A DNA stretch of 7,352 nucleotides from Promethearchaeota archaeon (GTDB lineage Archaea > Asgardarchaeota > Lokiarchaeia > Sigynarchaeales > SOKP01). The stretch's first letter is position 1. The number at the start of each line of letters is the position of its first letter. The DNA lies in contig JAGXNZ010000212.1 in assembly GCA_019894655.1 (NCBI GenBank), positions 1 to 7,352 of the forward strand, given 5' to 3'. The notes beneath the pieces were generated by a model. It did not search any database and was not told where the DNA came from. It worked only from the letters and a program-made list of their open reading frames with translations. Both the position numbers and the translations under genes were made by a program. This document shows, piece after piece, positions 1 to 6,787 of the stretch.

Positions 1-668
1 ATTAATAAGTCTACTAAAACTTCGGAGATAAATTGATGACTAAAATGCCTTCTTTTGGTCAATAACCCTCCAAAAGCATTTTTCATAGCGCATGTTATCC
101 CTCCATTCTTTAATTCTTCCTTAGTTTGTTTTAAGGAACCTCCAATCGCTCCAGTATGACCGTGAGTTTTCATTGTTGGTAAGTGAATTATAGGCTTTCC
201 TACGTAAAATTCTGGAATTCTAAATCCTCCTGGAAAGATTTTCGAATCTAGAACGTGTAATTTCTTATTTTTTAAGGTAATAAATCGGTGCTTTAGGGAT
301 TCATACGGTACAAAAGGAATTCTAGTTAAAGGTATGAACCATACTCCATATTTAGATATAATCGGTTTCCACTTATTTCCTTCTAGTCCCTTTTCTATAT
401 TGGTCACAACAGTCCGATTTTCAGCGGTAAAGAGATTTTTTGGTTCGTAACCATCATCCAGCATGGTTTTAATGACGCCTTCTACTTGCCAAGGTGGGCT
501 AGAACATGAGGGGTAAAATTTTGACCAGCTTAAATTTAACTTTAGTATGTTTTTAGATTTTTTATCGTAATGCTTACTATATTCTGCTAAATGCATTAAT
601 TTTTTATAATCCTCTAAAACTGTTTTAGGGGAAGTTTTTACAACGTATATTTGGGACTTTTTGGACAT
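1..668 (-). CDS. DUF362 domain protein, N-terminal 222 residues (3' end beyond the window)
   Basis: The reading frame stays open from the ATG at 668 to the left edge, giving 222 codons without a stop. The protein resembles the DUF362 family (PF04015), whose biochemical role is not firmly established; some members are fused to ferredoxin-like domains. Visible family-like features are SPPWQVEGVIKTMLDDG at residues 57-73, the strand and turn IIHLPTMKTHGHTG at 160-173, and ITCAMKNAFGGLL at 191-203, corresponding to the usual 'pK-KTH ... g-(l/m)KN-fG' core. A possible continuation of the core is the segment around EVLVDLL at 216-222. No signal peptide is visible, so it is probably cytoplasmic. There is no Shine-Dalgarno match before the ATG, and a TATA-like element about 23 bases upstream suggests a leaderless mRNA from its own promoter. 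It is separated from dppF by 157 bases, so it is probably not part of the transporter operon. The family call is from motif recall; function is unknown. Confidence 0.8.
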   Translation of the reverse strand, partial: MSKKSQIYVVKTSPKTVLEDYKKLMHLAEYSKHYDKKSKNILKLNLSWSKFYPSCSSPPWQVEGVIKTMLDDGYEPKNLFTAENRTVVTNIEKGLEGNKWKPIISKYGVWFIPLTRIPFVPYESLKHRFITLKNKKLHVLDSKIFPGGFRIPEFYVGKPIIHLPTMKTHGHTGAIGGSLKQTKEELKNGGITCAMKNAFGGLLTKRRHFSHQFISEVLVDLL

Positions 669-682
669 AATTAATTAGTAAA

Positions 683-700
683 ATGTAATATAATTTATTT
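683..700 (-). promoter_or_regulatory. Candidate archaeal TATA/BRE promoter of the DUF362 gene, probably leaderless
   Basis: Read on the minus strand, an A-rich stretch runs into AAATTATATTACATT, with TTATATTA at 694-687. Its centre lies about 23 bases upstream of the ATG at 668. Archaeal TATA boxes usually sit about 26 bases before the transcription start, so the mRNA would begin at or within a few bases of the ATG. The absence of a Shine-Dalgarno match there fits this. AT-rich DNA produces such matches by chance. A second TATA-like stretch at 751-770 would instead give a leader of about 60 bases. Confidence 0.4.
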
Positions 701-775
701 TTTTTATGAAATTGTTGGGAGCACTTGATGATTTCTTGAGTAAACTGTGATATAATATAATGTATAAAGATATTC

Positions 776-811
776 AATGAAAAATTAATAAAGAGAAATA
801 GAAAGAGTTTT
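776..811 (-). terminator. Candidate pyrimidine/T-rich terminator after dppF
   Basis: Starting about 15 bases after the dppF stop codon, the minus strand reads CTCTTTCTATTTCTCTT (807-791), followed by an AATTTTTC stretch. No hairpin precedes it. Archaeal intrinsic termination relies on T-runs in the non-template strand without needing a stem-loop, so this is a reasonable end for the dpp transcript. The T-runs are short (at most five), so efficiency is uncertain. The rest of the 669-825 gap holds only the TATA-like elements; I see no small gene or RNA in it. Confidence 0.35.
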
Positions 812-825
812 AAGCAGAAAATTAA

Positions 826-1875
826 CTAATCTGAGATGTATTCCATTCCTTCGTAGGATTTAGCTTTATTGCTTAAAGGTCTACAATACATGTAATGCTC
901 GCCACCAAGATCTACTCTATTAGCACTATTCAGATGACATCCCTCATGATTCTCCATTTCTTGGCATCTAGGATGAAAGGCACATCCAGACGGCGGATTA
1001 ATAGGACTTGGTACATCACCTTCAAGAATAATTCTATCTATTCTGGAAGTTGGATCAAAGGTGGGTCTCGCTGATAATAAAGCTTTACTATATGGATGAA
1101 CTGGATTATAAAAAACCTCCTCAACGGTACCTCCTTCAACAAATTTTCCTAGGTACATAACTTGAATTCGATCTCCGATATGCTGAATAACACTTAAATC
1201 ATGAGTAATGAACAGATAAGAAAAACCAAATTGGTTTTGAAGAGCTTTTAATAAGTTTAAAATTTGAGCTTGAACAGAAACATCTAAAGCTGAAGTTGGC
1301 TCATCTAATATTATTAATTCAGGATTGCATGCAAGTGCTCTTGCTATTACTATCCTTTGCTTCTGACCTCCAGAAAATTCGTGTGGAAATCGGTCTAAAT
1401 GCTCCTTTTTTAGGGAGACTGTTTCTAATAGCTCCAAGACTCTCCTTCGGATATTTCTCCTTTTTTTCATACCCATCAGCAATCTTAAAGGTTCACCAAT
1501 AATATTAACAACTTTCCATCTTGGATTAAGAGCTGAATCAGGATCTTGAAAAACCATTTGTATTTTTTTCCGCATATCTTTTTTGAATTTTTCATCTATT
1601 CTTTGACCTTTATACCAGATCTCACCTTCTTTAGCTGGAACTAAATGTAATATCGTATTCCCAATTGTAGTTTTACCACACCCACTTTCTCCTACTAAGC
1701 CTAAAGTTTCCCCTTTGTAAAGGTCGAAAGAAACCCCATCTACTGCTTTTACTTCCCCTATTTTTCGTTTAAAGAGACCTCCATAAATTGGATAATACGT
1801 TTTTAGATTTTTAACAGTAAGAATAATTTCCTTTGAAGGCTTAGAAGGGGCTGTTAATTCTTCACTTATAGTCAT
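826..1875 (-). CDS. dppF: Dpp/Opp-family ABC transporter ATP-binding protein DppF
   Basis: One of the two ATPases that power import of oligopeptides or similar solutes through DppBC; it acts on the cytoplasmic face of the membrane. The order of motifs in the 349 residues is standard: Walker A GESGCGKTT (62-70), Q-loop Q110 in MVFQDP, signature FSGGQKQR (167-174; Phe replaces the usual Leu), Walker B LIILDEP (187-193, catalytic Glu192), D-loop SALD (195-198) and H-loop His225. The C-terminal oligopeptide/dipeptide transporter domain follows, with NPVHPYSKALL (257-267) and four cysteines (298, 304, 313, 331) in the arrangement linked to an iron-sulfur cluster in this family. An insert GGLFKRKIGEVKAVDG after the first strand is typical of DppF/OppF rather than DppD. 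AGAGGAT lies 10 bases before the ATG. It is the last gene of the operon, 43 bases after dppD. Family assignment is secure; the substrate is not determined by the sequence. Confidence 0.95.
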   Translation of the reverse strand: MTISEELTAPSKPSKEIILTVKNLKTYYPIYGGLFKRKIGEVKAVDGVSFDLYKGETLGLVGESGCGKTTIGNTILHLVPAKEGEIWYKGQRIDEKFKKDMRKKIQMVFQDPDSALNPRWKVVNIIGEPLRLLMGMKKRRNIRRRVLELLETVSLKKEHLDRFPHEFSGGQKQRIVIARALACNPELIILDEPTSALDVSVQAQILNLLKALQNQFGFSYLFITHDLSVIQHIGDRIQVMYLGKFVEGGTVEEVFYNPVHPYSKALLSARPTFDPTSRIDRIILEGDVPSPINPPSGCAFHPRCQEMENHEGCHLNSANRVDLGGEHYMYCRPLSNKAKSYEGMEYISD

Positions 1876-1918
1876 TTTATTTTTAATCCTCTTTTTAATT
1901 ATTTATAATCTTTATTTT

Positions 1919-3190
1919 TTACACTCTTTCTGATAGTTCAATTTCGCCTTCTTCCCATTTATATTTTGGCGAATCTTTATTTTCAGGATCAAACAAGTGA
2001 CAAGCAATAAAATATTTATCACCAATTTCGAGGAATTTCGGTTTTACTTTATCGCATACTTCTAACCTAAAATCGCATCTAGGGTGAAATCTGCAACCAG
2101 AGGGGGGATAAATTAAATTTGGAACCATTCCACGTATTGTTTTTAATTTTTGATCCCTCTTTTCTATGCTTGGTATTGCGCCTATTAATCCTTGAGTATA
2201 AGGATGTCGTGGATTTTTAAATAATTCAATCGCCGTTGCGTATTCAACTATATTACCACTATACATTACAGCCACTCTATCACATATGTCTGCAATAATT
2301 CCCAAGTCGTGAGTTATCATTAAAATTGAAGTTTTAAATTTGGTTTTCAAATCTTTCATTAAATCAATAATTTGAGCTTGGATTGTAACATCTAAAGCTG
2401 TCGTTGGCTCGTCAGCAATTAGTAAAACGGGATTACATGAAAGTGCCATTGAAATCATTACTCTTTGTCTCATACCACCACTTAATTCGTGTGGATACCT
2501 TTTTAATATTCCTTTAGCATCAGCTATTCCTACTTCGGAAATAATTTTTTCTACTTCATCTCTTACGGTACTACCTATTGATAAAGATCCTTTAGTTTCT
2601 GTCACCAATTCTTCAATTCTTTCGTTTATTTCATTAACTTCTTCTGTGGTTAATCTTTCGGCTTCATTCTTTAATTTATTTTTTAAATCTCCCTTTTCTT
2701 TATATTTTTCTTTTCTTTCCAAACGGCGTTCGCTCAAGATACTTTTAATTCTATCTTTTTGGTGCAATAAAAACACTTCACCTACTTGTTTACCAACTGA
2801 AATTACTGGATTGAGTGAATTTAACGGATCCTGGAATATCATTGTAATTTTATTTCCACGATAGCTCCTCATTTCTTTATTACTTAACGAGACTAGATCT
2901 AGTCCTTTAAGTGTAATTGAGCCGTCTATTATTTTTCCAGGTGCACGAACTAAACCAAGAATAGAAAGAGCCGTAACAGATTTTCCACACCCAGTTTCAC
3001 CTACAAGTCCAAGTATCTCGTTTTTAAAAATATCGAAGGATACTCCATCTACAGCTTTAACAACACCTTCTTCAGTAAAGAAATAAGTTTTTAAATTTTT
3101 AACTTCTATTAAGGCTTTTGCTGAAGCTTCAGAATTGTTTTCGGGTTCTTCCATTTTTTCACCTTCTTTATCGCTATCTAAATCAATCAT
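1919..3190 (-). CDS. dppD: Dpp/Opp-family ABC transporter ATP-binding protein DppD with a charged insertion
   Basis: Partner ATPase of DppF, on the cytoplasmic side of the importer. At 423 residues it is about 90 longer than usual DppD/OppD proteins (around 330). Motifs: Walker A GETGCGKS (64-71), Q-loop Q120 in MIFQDP, signature LSGGMRQ (236-242), Walker B VLLIADEP (255-262, Glu261), D-loop ALD (265-267), H-loop His294. The C-terminal domain has NPRHPYTQGLIGAIP (327-341) and cysteines 366, 372, 379 and 397 of the iron-sulfur type. The extra length lies mainly at about 145-208, a Lys/Glu/Arg-rich predicted helical segment inserted between the Q-loop region and the signature helix, plus acidic tails at both ends. 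The frame is continuous across the insert and all catalytic motifs are present, so it should be active. The annotated ATG has a weak AAGGA upstream; a second ATG at codon 13 (position 3154) is preceded by GGTGA, so the mature start is uncertain by 12 residues. It lies 45 bases downstream of dppC. Confidence 0.94.
   Translation of the reverse strand: MIDLDSDKEGEKMEEPENNSEASAKALIEVKNLKTYFFTEEGVVKAVDGVSFDIFKNEILGLVGETGCGKSVTALSILGLVRAPGKIIDGSITLKGLDLVSLSNKEMRSYRGNKITMIFQDPLNSLNPVISVGKQVGEVFLLHQKDRIKSILSERRLERKEKYKEKGDLKNKLKNEAERLTTEEVNEINERIEELVTETKGSLSIGSTVRDEVEKIISEVGIADAKGILKRYPHELSGGMRQRVMISMALSCNPVLLIADEPTTALDVTIQAQIIDLMKDLKTKFKTSILMITHDLGIIADICDRVAVMYSGNIVEYATAIELFKNPRHPYTQGLIGAIPSIEKRDQKLKTIRGMVPNLIYPPSGCRFHPRCDFRLEVCDKVKPKFLEIGDKYFIACHLFDPENKDSPKYKWEEGEIELSERV
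3155..3163 (-). promoter_or_regulatory. Internal Shine-Dalgarno site offering an alternative dppD start
   Basis: GGTGA at 3163-3159, four bases before the ATG at 3154-3152 (codon 13 of the long dppD frame), matches the archaeal anti-Shine-Dalgarno sequence better than the AAGGA before the first ATG at 3190. The shorter product would begin MEEPENNSEA and still contain the whole ATPase domain. The spacing is a little short, so both starts remain possible. Confidence 0.35.
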
Positions 3191-3235
3191 AATACTATTC
3201 CTTAATTTTTGAATTTTATTGATTAATACACAAAA

Positions 3236-4240
3236 CTACAAATTCTTCAATCTTGGATCTAAAGCATCTCTTAATCCATCGCCAACTAGCATAAAGCCAA
3301 GTACAGTAAATAATATCATTATGCCTGGCCATAAAGATGCAAATGGTGCCATTACTATATGACCTCTCGCAAGATCGATATCCCTACCCCATTCAATCAT
3401 GCTAACATCACTATATCCTAAGAAAGCTAAACCTGCTAAACTTAGAATAATACCTCCAATATCGAACGTAAAAGAGATAATAATGGGTTGGATGCAATTG
3501 GGTAAGATATGTCTAAACATTATCCTCCAATTTCCTGCACCCGATACTCTTGCCGCTTCCACATATGGTAAAGCTTTGGCTTGTAGTACGGATCCTCTAA
3601 TCAATCTTGCATAATATGGGATACCAAGAATACCATAAGCCAACATAATGTATTCCATTCTTTGGCCCCAAATAGCAATAAATACCATAGCAAGAATTAA
3701 ACCAGGAAAGGCAAGGAAAATATCGACGATTCTCATAATTATTGAATCAACCCAACCACCATAAAAAGCAGCAATGACGCCAACCATAACTCCAAATATA
3801 ACACTAAAAGTAATAGCAGGAAGCGCGATTGTTAAGGAAGCCCTCGCACCATATATTATTCGCGATAGAACATCTCGTCCAAACAGTGTTTGTCCTAAAG
3901 GATAATTCGCTGAAGGGGGATCCCAACTACCACCTGGTAGACTATTTGCTTGTTCAAAGGTATAAGGAGCTATCCACTCAGGAAAAACTGCCAAAGTTAC
4001 AACCACAAAAACGATTCCGATTCCTAGTATTGTCAAAGTTGATTTTAACCTACGAATAAACTTTCTCTGACTAATGGACTTTTCATATTCGATTTCTCTT
4101 AGTGTTAATTCCTCAATTCTGGATCCTGGAATCAATAAAAATTTTAAATGACTTATAATCCATGTTAAAACTATTTTGAAGAAATTTTCTTTTCTTTCTT
4201 CTTCTTCTTTTAATTTTGCTTCAAATACTTGTTCTGTCAT
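3236..4240 (-). CDS. dppC: Dpp/Opp-family ABC transporter permease DppC
   Basis: Integral membrane subunit that pairs with DppB to form the translocation channel. In its 334 residues the family core starts near residue 60 (RKFIRRLKSTLTILG), with membrane helices at about 66-86, 137-160, 168-190, 195-212, 252-275 and 300-321. Marker sequences are PLGQTLFGRDVLSRIIYGAR (114-133) and the EAA loop YVEAARVSGAGNWRIMFRHI (226-245), which docks on the ATPases. The C-terminus GDGLRDALDPRLKNL is typical of DppC. Two points are unusual. An N-terminal extension of about 60 residues contains a charged helix (10-20), a hydrophobic stretch (21-38) and a second charged segment. The common PLGTDxxGRD is replaced by PLGQTLFGRD. 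GATGAT lies six bases before the ATG, supporting this start. The gene is 35 bases downstream of dppB. Confidence 0.94.
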   Translation of the reverse strand: MTEQVFEAKLKEEEERKENFFKIVLTWIISHLKFLLIPGSRIEELTLREIEYEKSISQRKFIRRLKSTLTILGIGIVFVVVTLAVFPEWIAPYTFEQANSLPGGSWDPPSANYPLGQTLFGRDVLSRIIYGARASLTIALPAITFSVIFGVMVGVIAAFYGGWVDSIIMRIVDIFLAFPGLILAMVFIAIWGQRMEYIMLAYGILGIPYYARLIRGSVLQAKALPYVEAARVSGAGNWRIMFRHILPNCIQPIIISFTFDIGGIILSLAGLAFLGYSDVSMIEWGRDIDLARGHIVMAPFASLWPGIMILFTVLGFMLVGDGLRDALDPRLKNL

Positions 4241-4275
4241 TTTTTTATCATCTTAATTTTTTTTTCTCTTCCTTT

Positions 4276-5292
4276 TTAATATCTAATTCTTGGATCAACA
4301 AATGCATATATTAAATCTATTGCTAAATTTATTACGATGAACACAATTGTTGTCAAGAATACTATTGCATTTAGGAGCCAATAATCAGTACTTTGAATTG
4401 CACCAATTAATGCTTCACCTAAACCATGTAAATTGAAAGTTGTCTCCGTAAGAATAGCACCTGCTAATAGACCTCCAAAGTTTAACCCAATAACTGTAAT
4501 GGTCGGTATTAATGCATTTTTTCTTGCATGGGAATTTATAACGTCTCGTTCCTTGCATCCTTTAGCTCTTGCGGTTCGAACGTAATCTTGCTCTAACACT
4601 TCCAACATACTGGAACGGGTTTGCCTCGTGATTCCTGCGATCGATATAAAGGATAAACAGGCTACTGGTAAGATTAGATGGTGTATATAATCGGTAACCA
4701 AGTATGTTTGTCCTGATAATAATGAATCTATAATTCTATTGAGGGTAATTACGGGAGGATCTCCAATCCCAGGAGTCTTATAATTTGCTGTTGGAAACCA
4801 GCCTAATTGATAAGATAAGAAATACTGTAAAATCAATCCCATCCAAAAAATTGGAATAGAAACACCAACTAACGCAAAACCACGGAGTACAGTATCCTTC
4901 CACTTATTTCTATTAGTTGCTGAAATTACTCCCGTTTTAAGCCCTATTAATGCAGCGATAAATATGGACGCAAAAGCAATATCGAAGGTTCGTGGAAATC
5001 TCTCTATAACAATATTCCAAACGGGTTGACCTTGAGCAAGTACATAAGATAATCCCCAATCTCCTGTAAATAATCTACCAATATAGAGAAAATATTGATT
5101 TATCATTGGTAAATGAAGGCCAAGCCTTATAAATGCAGCTTCGTAATCTGCAGGATCGAATCTATCTGGTAAGGAGGCTAATACAGGGTTACCTGGCATC
5201 AATCTTGACAAAATAAAAGTAATTGTTAGAACTCCAAATAAAACCGGAATTGCTGCTAACATTCTTCTGAGGATATATTTGACCATACTCAT
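4276..5292 (-). CDS. dppB: Dpp/Opp-family ABC transporter permease DppB
   Basis: The other channel-forming permease of the importer. The 338 residues are the usual length. The N-terminus VKYILRRMLAAIPVLFGVLTITFILSRLMPGNP is read as the diagnostic DppB start: a first helix at about 10-30 followed by MPGNP at 32-36. Further membrane helices are predicted at about 102-124, 137-160, 203-224, 264-285 and 305-328. GDWGLSYV (78-84 region) and the EAA loop DYVRTARAKG...RKNALIPT (236-264), which contacts the ATPase Q-loop groove, are present, and the protein ends with YAFVDPRIRY, a family hallmark. A near-perfect GGGTGATC lies nine bases before the first ATG, which favours it over the ATG two codons later. 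It follows the 159-residue membrane protein gene after a 66-base A-rich spacer and leads dppC by 35 bases. Confidence 0.95.
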   Translation of the reverse strand: MSMVKYILRRMLAAIPVLFGVLTITFILSRLMPGNPVLASLPDRFDPADYEAAFIRLGLHLPMINQYFLYIGRLFTGDWGLSYVLAQGQPVWNIVIERFPRTFDIAFASIFIAALIGLKTGVISATNRNKWKDTVLRGFALVGVSIPIFWMGLILQYFLSYQLGWFPTANYKTPGIGDPPVITLNRIIDSLLSGQTYLVTDYIHHLILPVACLSFISIAGITRQTRSSMLEVLEQDYVRTARAKGCKERDVINSHARKNALIPTITVIGLNFGGLLAGAILTETTFNLHGLGEALIGAIQSTDYWLLNAIVFLTTIVFIVINLAIDLIYAFVDPRIRY

Positions 5293-5301
5293 ATGTTTTT
5301 A

Positions 5302-5309
5302 GATCACCC
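5302..5309 (-). promoter_or_regulatory. Strong archaeal Shine-Dalgarno sequence of dppB
   Basis: The minus strand reads GGGTGATC nine bases before the dppB ATG, matching seven bases (GGTGATC) of the complement of the archaeal 16S rRNA 3' end. It fixes the start at 5292 and is the clearest sign in the window of an archaeal source. The leader in front of it (5310-5358) is almost pure A/T and A-rich on the coding strand. Confidence 0.75.
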
Positions 5310-5358
5310 ACACTTTTTTAATATTTTTATTCAATTTTTTTATTTTTTTACTTTTTTA

Positions 5359-5838
5359 CTAAAGTTCCACTTCTTTAATTTTTGTAAGATATTCCGTATA
5401 CTTTCGTTTTGCAAATGCTCCTAATATAGCACTTAATATATTTATTCCCAAAAGAATAAAAATAGTAAGGTAACCTTCAAAACTTACAAAATATGTGATG
5501 AATAAAGTTCCAAGAAGGACCAAAAGATCAGCTTGGAAACTGTTTATGAACATATACCAAATCCAGGACTCGATAACGATAACTGGGATAAGCCAAATGC
5601 TATTCTTAATTCCGTATTCGAAAAATTGTTCTCTAAATCCGAGGATGAATACTATTGCAATAAGTATGAATAATGACAATATTGCTATTGGATCGAAAAG
5701 CACCTGGTATAAAAATAAAACTCTATTTCCGATAGACTTTTCGTAAACATTGCTGATATATCCAAAAAATACAAAATGGATCAATAATACGGCCAGAATG
5801 AAATTTCCTTGTCGACTAAAGTCAATTTTTAATTTCAT
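5359..5838 (-). CDS. Unrecognised multi-pass membrane protein (159 residues)
   Basis: I do not recognise a family. Hydrophobic segments at about 12-29, 44-66, 80-98, 101-119 and 122-143 predict four or five membrane helices. The N-terminus (MKLKIDFSRQ) and C-terminus (FAKRKYTEYLTKIKE) are positively charged and probably cytoplasmic, which would favour an even number of helices. Between the helices are short loops such as NVYEKSIGNR (30-39) and GFREQFFEYGIKN (67-79). There are no cysteines or obvious catalytic motifs. Translation is well supported: GGGGAT lies six bases before the ATG, and the ATG overlaps the TGA of the 288-residue gene (ATGA), implying translational coupling. It is not a DppB or DppC type permease, having no EAA loop. 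It could be an accessory membrane component of the importer or simply a passenger in the operon. Confidence 0.75.
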   Translation of the reverse strand: MKLKIDFSRQGNFILAVLLIHFVFFGYISNVYEKSIGNRVLFLYQVLFDPIAILSLFILIAIVFILGFREQFFEYGIKNSIWLIPVIVIESWIWYMFINSFQADLLVLLGTLFITYFVSFEGYLTIFILLGINILSAILGAFAKRKYTEYLTKIKEVEL

Positions 5839-6701
5839 AACAATATCCCCAATTTCAAATTCTTTAAGTTAAAACTTTTTTGAGATTTATTAATATTTGA
5901 TCTTTTATTAATGATTCCCATCTCTTTCCAGAGTGCTAAATCAATTGTGTGTTTTTCGTTATTATCTAAAAGTTTTTTATTATAAGCAAAGCAGTCTAAA
6001 ATGTCGTCGTATATTAAATAAGGCACGAATGTCAACTTATTAATTTTATTCTTTTTAAGATTTTCGACATCAATAGATATAATATCAGGATAATATTTTT
6101 CTTTTTTTTCTCTATACAGTTTTACCGTTTTTAAAGCTCCTTTTTCAGTTATTTGGATTTTATTTCCTTCAATCCTCTCTTTAAAAAATTTAATATTAAT
6201 ATCACAGTATTCAGATAATCTTGCTGCATACTCTTGCGAATTAATAGCAATAGCTTCATTTTCGATAGTAGCAACCATTTTTAGGTATTCTGATAAGAGA
6301 AATGTAAAATCTTCTATTAGACTAGGGATTTCTGTTTTTAAATTTAGGGAATTTTCGAACCAATTTGTTAAAGATTCTAATGTTAACGTACGATAGGTAA
6401 TTTCCTTGTATTTTATTTTTGAATAAAGTATTAAATTTTTCAAGCCTTCAATCAAGAAACTCTCAAAATTAAATACTAAATCCAGTGTTTCTAAAAACGA
6501 GTCAAGCTTGAACAAATCGGGAATTATAAAAAAAGTGGCTCTTCCATTAGAGATCTTGTCAATTCTCATAGGAATTGGCATAATAGGGATTTTGAAAATA
6601 TCCGTTGGAAAAATATCGAAATTAAATCCAACGGGTGCGAGATCATTTTTAAATGATTTTAATTTTGCAGGTGGACTTGAAATTCCAAAATTTGGACTCA
6701 T
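5835..6701 (-). CDS. Unrecognised protein (288 residues), coupled to the membrane protein gene
   Basis: No family recognised. The frame is open for 288 codons. The N-terminal 60 residues are rich in Pro, Phe and Ile (for example FPTDIFKIPIMPIPMRIDKI, 31-50); the middle (about 80-200) looks mostly helical, with Leu/Glu/Lys spacing; the C-terminal part (205-245) has a strand-like IISIDVENLKK and an aromatic KLTFVPYLIYDDILDCF. The tail from 265 is Lys/Asn/Ser-rich and probably flexible. Two cysteines (166, 237) show no metal-binding pattern. No signal peptide or convincing membrane helix is seen, so it is likely cytoplasmic or membrane-associated. The start is well placed: an in-frame TGA immediately precedes the ATG, so it cannot begin further upstream, and GTGAT (6712-6708) lies six bases before it. 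A 100-codon frame on the opposite strand covers its first third but lacks support. Its stop overlaps the next start by four bases. Confidence 0.72.
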   Translation of the reverse strand: MSPNFGISSPPAKLKSFKNDLAPVGFNFDIFPTDIFKIPIMPIPMRIDKISNGRATFFIIPDLFKLDSFLETLDLVFNFESFLIEGLKNLILYSKIKYKEITYRTLTLESLTNWFENSLNLKTEIPSLIEDFTFLLSEYLKMVATIENEAIAINSQEYAARLSEYCDINIKFFKERIEGNKIQITEKGALKTVKLYREKKEKYYPDIISIDVENLKKNKINKLTFVPYLIYDDILDCFAYNKKLLDNNEKHTIDLALWKEMGIINKRSNINKSQKSFNLKNLKLGILL

Positions 6702-6725
6702 TCACAAATCACGACTATTATATTG

Positions 6726-6753
6726 TTTTAAAATAGAAGAAAAGAAAAAAAAA
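6726..6753 (-). terminator. Candidate poly-T terminator or attenuator after the solute-binding protein gene
   Basis: Thirty-five bases past the stop codon of the binding-protein gene, the minus strand runs T9-C-T4-C-TT-C-T-A-TTTT. No stem-loop is visible, as expected for an archaeal intrinsic terminator. Partial termination here would let the binding protein be made in excess over the membrane parts, a common arrangement for such importers. Just beyond it, TTTTAAAA (6733-6726) and an AATAAATATT stretch on its upstream side could serve as promoter elements for the next gene, but neither stands out. Confidence 0.45.
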
Positions 6754-6787
6754 TATTTATTTATTAAAATTTTTTGTTTTGGTTTGT

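Noticed and set aside
721..780. Possible box C/D-like small RNA (TTGATGATT and TGTGATA on the plus strand).
   Set aside because: The C-box match is imperfect and no CTGA D boxes are present at suitable distances, so it is most likely chance in AT-rich spacer.
1296..1502. Short plus-strand frame inside dppF; similar frames lie inside dppD, dppC and the 159-residue gene.
   Set aside because: They are antisense to genes with complete conserved motifs and show no ribosome site or protein family signal of their own.
2565..2757. The extra segment in dppD considered as a mobile insertion, intein or frameshift artefact.
   Set aside because: The frame is continuous, the segment has no intein-like junction residues or repeats at its ends, and its codon usage looks like the rest of the gene.
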